DNA of 15,566 nucleotides from an uncultured Lacticaseibacillus sp. Its GTDB lineage: Bacteria > Bacillota > Bacilli > Lactobacillales > Lactobacillaceae. Shown here one piece after another: positions 9,770 to 15,566 of this stretch (its first letter is position 1; every line of letters starts with the position of its first letter). Position numbers and translations under genes: made by a program. Under the pieces are notes generated by a model. That model saw only the letters and a program-made list of their open reading frames with translations, was not told where the DNA came from and searched no databases. The stretch lies in contig CAKQZO010000026.1 in the NCBI GenBank assembly GCA_934293835.1, positions 1 to 15,566 of the forward strand, in the 5' to 3' direction.

Positions 9770-10876
9770 TCAGAAAACGAAATCTAAGATGATCCAGCCG
9801 AGCGCGGTGAGAATCGCCAGGCCCAAGAAGTTCAAGAAGGAGAAGCCGAGGAAGAACCTACCGGAATCTTTGTTGCCGAATTCGGTGTATTGCTTGAAGA
9901 CAAGCAGGTTGCACATGCTGCCGACGACCGTACCTAAGCCGCCGATGTTGGAGCCGAGGAACAAGGCTTCTTGGAAGTTGGTGAACTTGGCGATCAGCAC
10001 CGTCGAAGGCACGTTGCTGATGATTTGACTGGAGAAGATGCTGGTCAAGAAGACGGAATGCTCGGTTGCCACCAAGCTGGAGATCAAGGCCACGACCCAA
10101 GGCAGTTGGCGCAAGACCGAGACGATGACGAAGAACCCGCCGAAGGTCAAGACGACGGCATAGTCGACGTCGAGCAGAATTTTCTTGTTGTAGGCGAATG
10201 CCAACACGACTGCGGCGACGGCACCGACCCAGCTGGGGATGAATTCGAGCACGCCGCCGAAGATAATCAAGGCGACGATCACGGTGACAATCGTCGGCCG
10301 CGTCTGAATGTGAATGTCTTCGACACTGGTCGTCGGCAACGGGGTCGGCTTGATGAAGAAGACGAACAGGGTGATCAGCAGCAGACTGGCGATCAACAGC
10401 GGAATCGACCAGGTGAAAAACTTGCCGACGTTGATGCCGTAATGGTTCATCAAGAAGATGTTGTGGGTGTTACCAAAAGGGGTGAACGCGCTACCAAAGT
10501 TGGCGGCCATCCCAATCAGCGTCACGGGTAAGATCTCAGTAAGATCGAACTTTTTGGCGATGCGCAGATAAAGTGGTACCAGCGTTAACACCGTCACATC
10601 GTTAGTGAGAAACATCCCAGCGAAAAGCGCGAGAAGGACGAACATCCAGGTGAGCTGGCGCGTAGTCGTCGCGCGGCTGGTGAGACGATAAGCAAAGTAG
10701 TCAAGGATATGTAGGTACTCGAAGATCTGAATGACGGTCATCATTCCGAGAATCGAGAACAGCGTGGAAAAGTTGATATCTGCTAGTCGTGGCCTGGCAA
10801 AGAACAGACTGAGCACCGCCAACGCTGCGGTGATTTGCAACACGCGGTCTTTGGCGATGTTTTTGATTACGGACAT
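9770..10876 (-). CDS. ArsB/NhaD-superfamily (SLC13-like) anion permease
   Basis: A 368-residue polytopic membrane protein with about ten hydrophobic segments. Conserved polar loops of the ion-transporter superfamily are visible in both halves: FLTNDVTVLTLVPL (89-102), NFGSAFTPFGNTHNIF (126-141), SNVPSTVLIAKF (287-298) and SNIGGLGTVVGSMCN (309-323), the inverted-repeat helical-hairpin regions that bind the ion. It would move an anion such as a dicarboxylate, citrate, arsenite or sulfate, or exchange Na+/H+; the substrate cannot be read from sequence. It is shorter than many members (about 420-450 residues) but shows no frame break. RBS GGAGAGGG upstream of the ATG at 10876. Divergent from rlmH across 169 bp holding a WalR-like repeat. 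No arsR or arsC beside it argues against a plain arsenic role. Confidence 0.85.
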   Translation of the reverse strand: MSVIKNIAKDRVLQITAALAVLSLFFARPRLADINFSTLFSILGMMTVIQIFEYLHILDYFAYRLTSRATTTRQLTWMFVLLALFAGMFLTNDVTVLTLVPLYLRIAKKFDLTEILPVTLIGMAANFGSAFTPFGNTHNIFLMNHYGINVGKFFTWSIPLLIASLLLITLFVFFIKPTPLPTTSVEDIHIQTRPTIVTVIVALIIFGGVLEFIPSWVGAVAAVVLAFAYNKKILLDVDYAVVLTFGGFFVIVSVLRQLPWVVALISSLVATEHSVFLTSIFSSQIISNVPSTVLIAKFTNFQEALFLGSNIGGLGTVVGSMCNLLVFKQYTEFGNKDSGRFFLGFSFLNFLGLAILTALGWIILDFVF

Positions 10877-10949
10877 GTTTTAACCCTCTCCAAATTTGAC
10901 TCAACGTTACTATTTTGCGCTAAAACCCGAACGTGCACAACTATTCTAA

Positions 10950-10966
10950 TGTAAAGTTCACGTAAA
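10950..10966 (+). promoter_or_regulatory. WalR/YycF-like direct repeat in the permease-rlmH intergenic region
   Basis: TGTAAA, five bases, CGTAAA (10950-10966) fits the WalR (YycF) consensus TGTWAH-N5-TGTWAH with one mismatch (C for T at the start of the second half). The repeat sits in a longer AAAGTT-containing direct repeat of 11-bp period, the spacing of OmpR/PhoB-type dimers. A further TTTACA lies at 10983-10988 in opposite orientation. Motif seen; the regulator is inferred. Confidence 0.4.
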
Positions 10967-11013
10967 GTTGAGAGCTGGTATGTTTACATTCTAATTTTCC
11001 AAGAAAACTTTAG

Positions 11014-11019
11014 TATACT
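11014..11019 (+). promoter_or_regulatory. Probable -10 box of the rlmH promoter
   Basis: TATACT preceded by AT-rich sequence, 26 bases before the rlmH ATG. No good -35 lies at the right distance; AT-rich CTAATT (10991-10996) is the best offer at 17 bp. The promoter may be weak or activator-dependent. Confidence 0.4.
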
Positions 11020-11045
11020 GAGAGCAAAAGAGGTGCAAAAAAGCG

Positions 11046-11525
11046 ATGAATATCAAAATTATTGCCGTGGGTAAACTCAAAGAGAAGTATTTCAGAGACG
11101 GGATCGCCGAATATCAGAAGCGGATGAGTAAGTTCGCCAAGGTGTCGTTGATCGAGGTGCCTGATGAGAAGGCGCCAGAATCATTATCAGAAGCCGAGAT
11201 GGCGCAAGTCAAAGACGCAGAAGGGACGCGGATCTTGAACAAGATCCAAGCGCGCGACTGGGTGATCGCCTTGGCCATCGAAGGCAAGCAACGCAGCTCC
11301 GAGGCGTTTGCCAAGGAGCTCGACCAGCTCGCGACCTATGGCCATTCCGACATCGACTTTGTCATTGGCGGCTCGCTGGGCTTGGCCCCTGCGGTCATGA
11401 AGCGTGCCGACAACACCTTGAGTTTCGGCAAGCTGACGATGCCGCACCAGCTGATGCGCCTGGTGCTGATCGAGCAGGTGTATCGGGCGTTCATGATCAA
11501 TATTGGGAGTCCGTATCATAAGTGA
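11046..11525 (+). CDS. rlmH: 23S rRNA (pseudouridine1915-N3)-methyltransferase RlmH
   Basis: A 159-residue SPOUT-fold, trefoil-knot methyltransferase that adds a methyl group from S-adenosylmethionine to N3 of pseudouridine 1915 in helix 69 of 23S rRNA, acting on the 70S ribosome as a dimer. Seen: [16 protein letters not shown] at the start, the SAM-binding knot loop FVIGGSLGL near residues 104-112, [24 protein letters not shown], and the conserved C-terminal tail ending SPYHK. Length is exactly that of the family. Housekeeping core gene, single-copy; in many Firmicutes it sits near the walRK-htrA cluster, but here its upstream neighbour is a divergent permease and no htrA is visible. Confidence 0.98.
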   Translation: MNIKIIAVGKLKEKYFRDGIAEYQKRMSKFAKVSLIEVPDEKAPESLSEAEMAQVKDAEGTRILNKIQARDWVIALAIEGKQRSSEAFAKELDQLATYGHSDIDFVIGGSLGLAPAVMKRADNTLSFGKLTMPHQLMRLVLIEQVYRAFMINIGSPYHK

Positions 11526-11550
11526 TGTGGTTGCTTGATAAGTAGTGAAT

Positions 11551-11622
11551 GCGCATAGTCAACCACGCCTGAATTTATTCAGGCGCTTGTGGAGGTTGCA
11601 CCCAGAGGGTTGACTAAAACGC
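11551..11622 (+). other. Folded intergenic RNA segment between rlmH and the isochorismatase-like gene
   Basis: AGTCAACC (11557-11564) pairs perfectly with GGTTGACT (11608-11615), with GCG/CGC (11551-11553/11620-11622) further out. Inside is a perfect 8-bp hairpin CGCCTGAA/TTCAGGCG with TTTA loop (11566-11573/11578-11585). A small CCC-AGA-GGG hairpin (11601-11609) would compete with the outer stem. No U-run, so not a standard terminator. It lies 25 nt after the rlmH stop and 55 nt before the next start. Possible leader regulator or processing site; matches no riboswitch I recognise. Confidence 0.4.
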
Positions 11623-11677
11623 AGGTAGCAGACCAGAGGAGACACGGCCAGCAGTTAGGTTAATTTGGAGGGAGTAG

Positions 11678-12190
11678 ATGTCAAAGCGAGCGTTATTGGT
11701 CATTGATCTACAAAATGGCGTTGGGCCACTGATCGGTTTCGATCAGTTGATCACTAAGGTCAATGCGCTGATTGCCGAATATCGACAACACGGTTTACCG
11801 ATCATTTTCATTCAACACGAAGAAGCAGAGTTAGAGGTGAACAGCGAGGCTTGGCAGTTGGTCTCGGCGCTGGAAGCCGCAAGCAACGATCATTATGTTC
11901 GCAAGACGCATGTGGATTCGTTTTACCATACGGAACTGGCATCGTTGCTCGATCAGTTGAAAGTGAACCAACTTGAAATTTGCGGTGCGGAAATTCCATA
12001 CTGCATTGATGCGACGATCAAGGCGGCTTTTGATCGTGGGTACCAGATCTTTATGCGTCACGGAACGGTGGCGACTGAGCGTGATGCGTTGCTGGCAGAT
12101 GATATGATGGTTCGCCACTACGAGCATATCTGGAGCGGCCGCTTTGTTCAGTATCTAGACGAAAATCAGCGGCGGTTGAACCCGAGGTAA
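11678..12190 (+). CDS. Isochorismatase-like cysteine hydrolase
   Basis: A 170-residue cytoplasmic alpha/beta hydrolase of the isochorismatase-like superfamily (nicotinamidases, ureidoacrylate and other amidohydrolases). The catalytic triad is visible: Asp10 (LLVIDLQNGVG), Lys76 (VRKTHVDSFYHT) and Cys109 in GAEIPYCIDATIKAAFDRGY, with the expected cis-peptide position just before the cysteine loop. The usual GAQTDYCV is replaced by GAEIPYCI, so it is not a typical nicotinamidase; I do not know the substrate. Start ATG 11678 has GGAGGGAG upstream. The gene appears less GC-rich than its neighbours, hinting at separate acquisition. It stands alone, 152 nt after rlmH, and ends at a terminator. Confidence 0.9.
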   Translation: MSKRALLVIDLQNGVGPLIGFDQLITKVNALIAEYRQHGLPIIFIQHEEAELEVNSEAWQLVSALEAASNDHYVRKTHVDSFYHTELASLLDQLKVNQLEICGAEIPYCIDATIKAAFDRGYQIFMRHGTVATERDALLADDMMVRHYEHIWSGRFVQYLDENQRRLNPR

Positions 12191-12220
12191 CGTGCGGACT
12201 GAACTTGAATATTTCCAAGG

Positions 12221-12257
12221 AAAAGCCATTGCCAAATCACTTTGACGATGGCTTTTT
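12221..12257. terminator. Bidirectional terminator after the isochorismatase-like gene
   Basis: AAAAGCCATTG (12221-12231) pairs with CGATGGCTTTT (12246-12256) over 11 positions with one G-U wobble; T-run on the right and A-run on the left let it work on both strands. The stop codon of the leftward decayed gene fragment lies within its loop (12237-12239). Confidence 0.85.
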
Positions 12258-12762
12258 GCGGCCGGTCGTAGAGTGCAATATACGGAAATCGTTAATGTCG
12301 ACGTTGGCATTGATGGCTTTATCCAGAGCGTCAAGAGCGGAGGCATCGGGATAATCTGTGCCGTTCATCAGGTCCAGCAGAGTGACGTGCCAAAAGGCCG
12401 GGCTCGAGTGCATAGCTACGCCAGTCACCAGGTCCATGGTTCGGACCTAGCGCCTGACTAGGCTAACCGTCGAACCTAAAACCGTCTTTTGGCACAGCCC
12501 CATTCTGGCGTAACTCGATAAAGTCATGTTTCTTGAGTAGCTTTATCAGTTGGTAGAGTAGTAGTAAACGTCGGCGTTACCGGTGAGTATGTGGCTGATT
12601 TCATGGGTGAGCCGAAACGGAATCTCATGTGGATTGTGTCCGGTATTGTTATCGATTAACACTCGAGATATGAGATCAACTTTAGGATTGGGTACGGCTT
12701 AAAAGGGTACCCGCGAAGACCATCACCTTGGGGTAGGCTATTGACTGTCCTGACCTCACCAT
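12237..12762 (-). pseudogene. Decayed gene(s), including an ImmA/IrrE-like metallopeptidase fragment
   Basis: About 525 bases have no intact gene but carry protein-like stretches on the minus strand in shifting frames. (a) 12762-12682: a 26-codon piece beginning MVRSGQSIAYPKVMVF. (b) 12698-12546: 50 open codons with IPFRLTHEISHILTG; His-Glu-x-x-His at 12605-12591 is the zinc motif as placed in ImmA/IrrE (M78) peptidases, which cleave phage or mobile-element repressors. (c) about 12557-12466, another frame: LIKLLKKHDFIELRQNG, closed by TAG. (d) 12437-12237: 66 codons from ATG (MDLVTGVAMHSSPAFWHVTL) ending in the terminator loop. At least two frameshifts would be needed to join them, and whether (c) and (d) belong to the same gene is unsure. 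Sequencing error is an alternative. The HExxH assignment is by motif and context only. Confidence 0.5.
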
Positions 12763-12800
12763 GTTCAGTGAGATCTCCAGGCTTGACGCGGCAACCAAGT

Positions 12801-12847
12801 CAAATAAGCCAGGCGCATGCAAAACCGCATGGTGCCTGGCTTATTTG
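12801..12847. terminator. Bidirectional terminator after the glycosyltransferase genes
   Basis: CAAATAAGCCAGGC (12801-12814) pairs perfectly with GCCTGGCTTATTTG (12834-12847); an inner CATGC/GCATG stem (12816-12820/12827-12831) closes a 6-nt loop. The AT-rich outer part gives a T-rich tail on both strands. It starts 14 bases past the stop codon of the leftward glycosyltransferase and separates it from the decayed gene. Confidence 0.88.
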
Positions 12848-12860
12848 TTGGACATCGTGA

Positions 12861-13832
12861 TCATGGCTGCGCGAGTTGGGCTTGGTGGCGCATGAATGCA
12901 GCGATGCCAGTCATTGAGACCTTGGCGAACGCTGGCTTGGTGGTACTCAGGCGCTTGATCTCGGCGGGGACCTGGGCTTGTAGCAGGGCCCACAACGGCG
13001 CGAAAGTCTGCATCAACTGCTGGTGCTCGTGGGCAAACGCCGCCGGGTCAAGCGGCGGGTAGGCTTGCAGGCGCAAGTAAAGGTCGGCGATATAGTGAAG
13101 GTACACCGCGTTCAGGCGTGCCGGACGGTAGCGCTGGATCATCGTCAGGTAATACCGGTTGCTGCGGGCCCACTGATCCAGCTGGCGGTAAAACGACTGG
13201 CCGCCGTTGACCCGCACCGTTGAACTTGCCTGATATTGCCAGGTATATACCACGGAATTCAGGTGGTAGATGTCTTGGGCCAGCTCGCAAGCAATGCCGA
13301 CGAAGTAGGTATCCTCAAACACGTGAAGGTCTTCGCGCCAGGTCAGCCCAATGCGCTTGAGGTAATCTTGATTGAACCACTTGGCGTAGGCCGCCTTCCA
13401 GTCGTTGTTCTCGTGGCGGAAATACCGATACTCCCCGTTGTGATAGGTTTCTTCCAGATAGGCGGCGATGATCACCTCGTGGTCGCCATGGCCGCGGATC
13501 ACGTTAAAAAACTCTAGCAGCGCGCCCACGAACTGGAACTGATCGTCGGCGTCCATGTACATTACATAGCGCCCCTGCGCCATTGCGGTGCCAACCCCGC
13601 GGGCAAACCCTGGCCCCTTGGCAGTGGAGTAGCGGTGATAGCGAATCTGTAGGTGAGTGAACAGCGGCAGGAAGTGCGTGGTGTCGATCTCTTGGCCGCC
13701 GTCGTTGACCAAGATGACCTCGACTTGGTCAAAATCGATGCCGATTTGGTTGTTGATCGAGGATAGCACGACCATTAACTGGGCTTCGGTTTCTCGATGA
13801 AACGGGATGATGATTGAGACTAATTTGGCCAT
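12861..13832 (-). CDS. Family 2 glycosyltransferase (apparently active)
   Basis: A 323-residue GT-A-fold glycosyltransferase. Seen: first strand LVSIIIPFHRET; VEVILVNDGGQE at 37-48 with the nucleotide-binding NDGG (43-46); AKGPGFARGVGTAMAQGRYVMYMDADD at 71-97, with DADD (94-97) as the metal-binding DxD; and VFEDTYF (171-177), whose ED matches the catalytic acid region. No membrane segments, so it probably acts in the cytoplasm on a nucleotide sugar. Start ATG 13832 lies 1 nt after the previous gene's stop, with AGGAGGG inside that gene's last codons: tight coupling. It is downstream of a paralogue and a collagen-like Gly-X-Thr surface protein, which suggests the protein as a possible acceptor; wall polysaccharide synthesis is the alternative. 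Confidence 0.88.
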   Translation of the reverse strand: MAKLVSIIIPFHRETEAQLMVVLSSINNQIGIDFDQVEVILVNDGGQEIDTTHFLPLFTHLQIRYHRYSTAKGPGFARGVGTAMAQGRYVMYMDADDQFQFVGALLEFFNVIRGHGDHEVIIAAYLEETYHNGEYRYFRHENNDWKAAYAKWFNQDYLKRIGLTWREDLHVFEDTYFVGIACELAQDIYHLNSVVYTWQYQASSTVRVNGGQSFYRQLDQWARSNRYYLTMIQRYRPARLNAVYLHYIADLYLRLQAYPPLDPAAFAHEHQQLMQTFAPLWALLQAQVPAEIKRLSTTKPAFAKVSMTGIAAFMRHQAQLAQP

Positions 13833-13833
13833 T

Positions 13834-14787
13834 TTAACCCTCCTGTGGTGTGATGGTGGTCAAGTAGCTATCAAAAGCTGCCGAAGCGGCATTCCATGGT
13901 GCGGCCGGGGCCTGATCGGTGGCCTTAGCCTGCTTGACTGTTGCGATTACGGCAGGCCAAGCTGCCGCGTGCTGGCCGACGAGCGTCGCGATCAGCGCCA
14001 GCAGAATCGGTTTTTCGGTTGGGTCTACCTGCTCGAGCTGGGTGTACAGCCGCACGATCGTCTGGGCAAAAACGCGCTGGTAAGCTGCTTGATCGATGAG
14101 GCGCAGATGGTCGAACAGCGCGCCCATCATCTTAAGCCACGGCGCGTTCACCTTTGCCGCCGGCTGACCCAGTACGGTTGGGTCCAGCTGCGTGGCGAAT
14201 TTCACCAGGCCGACTGCCTCCAGCGGCACGTCTTGGTCCGCCAGCTGGTCGACCAGGCGGCTGACGTATTCCTCGGCGTAGGGCCGCAAGTCCGCTCGCA
14301 ACTTGATGTGATATTGCTGCAAGAACTCACGCCGGAACCAGCGGTCACATATCGTCAAGGCGTTGCGCCCGAACTGGTAGCTGGTCTGCAGGTCGGCGCT
14401 AATTGTCTCGGTCAGCGTCAATCCACTAATGACATCAGGCGCCGGTTTTTGGTGTGCTGCCTGGTCGTATGTTTGGAGGATGCTCGCTTCGTTCAGCTGG
14501 CTATCGCCTCCCATGAACATGACATAGACCCCTGTCGCTACATCGATTCCGAGTTGCAAGGCGGCTTCCCACGCCGTGATCTGTTCCAGATGCAGGTAGC
14601 GCAGGTGCAGTCTGCTGAGTAATCGCAGCTGCTCAGGGTGTTTTAGTTTGCACGCGCCATTATCGATCAAGAGGACCTCCACCTGGTTTAAGTCGATTCC
14701 GATCTGGTTGTTGATCGACGATAGCGGGATGACTAGATCCTTCTCGGTGGCATCATTCACTGCCAAAACGATACTGAGTTGTGTCAC
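13834..14787 (-). CDS. Family 2 glycosyltransferase-like protein with degenerate DxD motif
   Basis: A 317-residue paralogue of the next gene: both contain SSINNQIGID (23-32 here) followed by a QVEV strand. The key motifs have drifted. NDGG is now LIDNGA (40-45), and DADD is now MGGDSQ (92-97), leaving one Asp of the metal-binding pair. The ED catalytic segment is replaced by YAEEYVSRL. The frame is intact over full length, so this is not simple decay: it may be a non-catalytic partner or chaperone of the active enzyme, as pseudo-glycosyltransferases are in some adhesin glycosylation systems. Start is a GTG at 14787 with a weak GAGAGTGAG site, so its level may be low. 1-nt gap to the following glycosyltransferase gene. 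An LPxTG collagen-like gene lies upstream. Confidence 0.8.
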   Translation of the reverse strand: MTQLSIVLAVNDATEKDLVIPLSSINNQIGIDLNQVEVLLIDNGACKLKHPEQLRLLSRLHLRYLHLEQITAWEAALQLGIDVATGVYVMFMGGDSQLNEASILQTYDQAAHQKPAPDVISGLTLTETISADLQTSYQFGRNALTICDRWFRREFLQQYHIKLRADLRPYAEEYVSRLVDQLADQDVPLEAVGLVKFATQLDPTVLGQPAAKVNAPWLKMMGALFDHLRLIDQAAYQRVFAQTIVRLYTQLEQVDPTEKPILLALIATLVGQHAAAWPAVIATVKQAKATDQAPAAPWNAASAAFDSYLTTITPQEG

Positions 14788-14815
14788 GTTTTTCTCTCAC
14801 TCTCTTGAAATAATG

Positions 14816-14842
14816 ACTTGATGGCAGTGCCTGCCATCAAGT
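14816..14842. other. 12-bp stem-loop upstream of the glycosyltransferase pair
   Basis: ACTTGATGGCAG (14816-14827) pairs perfectly with CTGCCATCAAGT (14831-14842) around a 3-nt loop. It begins 29 bases upstream of the GTG start. No U-run follows on either strand. It lies between a terminator and the gene, so it could act in the leader of the pair or reinforce the terminator. Confidence 0.45.
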
Positions 14843-14852
14843 AGCGTCCGTC

Positions 14853-14885
14853 AAAAAAGCTGCACAGCGTTACCCGCCGTGCAGC
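14853..14885 (-). terminator. Terminator of the collagen-like LPxTG gene
   Basis: On the minus strand GCTGCACGGCG and CGCTGTGCAGC pair over 11 positions with one G-U wobble around a 5-nt loop and run into six T (complement of 14853-14858). It starts 51 bases after the stop codon of the surface protein and should end most of its transcripts; the glycosyltransferase genes beyond would need read-through or their own promoter. Confidence 0.88.
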
Positions 14886-14936
14886 CTCTGAGCGACGTCA
14901 CGGCACAGAACCGTCACGCGCCATTACGCGATTAGT

Positions 14937-15566
<630 letters not shown>

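Overview
The window looks like chromosome from a GC-rich lactobacillus or close relative (Lactobacillaceae). The grounds are a glycerol-3-phosphate oxidase (GlpO) instead of a quinone-linked GlpD, a GlpK with the HPr-phosphorylated histidine of Firmicutes, lactose/cellobiose-type PTS components with paired 6-phospho-beta-glucosidases, CcpA (cre) sites, AGGAGG ribosome binding sites and an LPxTG wall-anchored protein. Species cannot be named from sequence alone.

Layout. (1) 242-4913, beta-glucoside module: leftward, a GntR/UTRA regulator followed by a GH1 6-phospho-beta-glucosidase; rightward and divergent, PTS EIIB, EIIA and a second GH1 enzyme, ending in a 22-bp perfect terminator. The divergent promoter region has a -35-overlapping palindrome and a cre just after the predicted start site. 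There is no EIIC gene. The EIIB-EIIA gap holds a 121-nt element whose ends form a 30-bp uninterrupted RNA stem, then another hairpin; a third hairpin separates EIIA from the glucosidase. (2) 4962-5357: a small YxeA-family secreted protein, leftward. (3) 5489-9722: glpK-glpO-glpF, rightward, for glycerol uptake, phosphorylation and H2O2-forming oxidation, with a cre in the leader and a terminator. (4) 9729-11525: an ArsB/NhaD-type anion permease (leftward) diverging from rlmH; the shared intergenic region has a WalR-like direct repeat. (5) 11551-12762: a folded intergenic segment, an isochorismatase-like hydrolase, and a leftward decayed gene with an ImmA/IrrE-like HEISH motif. (6) 12801-15566: a leftward surface module, in transcription order a 5'-truncated collagen-like LPxTG protein, a GT2-like protein with a damaged DxD motif, and an apparently intact GT2.

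How the parts work together. Module 1 would hydrolyse phosphorylated beta-glucosides delivered by an EIIC encoded elsewhere. Module 3 makes dihydroxyacetone phosphate from glycerol and is visibly open to catabolite control at two levels (cre, and HPr phosphorylation of GlpK). Module 6 is the most suggestive: all 37 visible collagen-like triplets are Gly-X-Thr, a pattern that is O-glycosylated in other bacterial collagen-like proteins, and two GT2-type genes lie immediately downstream on the same strand. A glycosylated, wall-tethered stalk with dedicated glycosyltransferases is the best candidate here for an undescribed system; the EIIB-EIIA RNA element or miniature transposon is the second.
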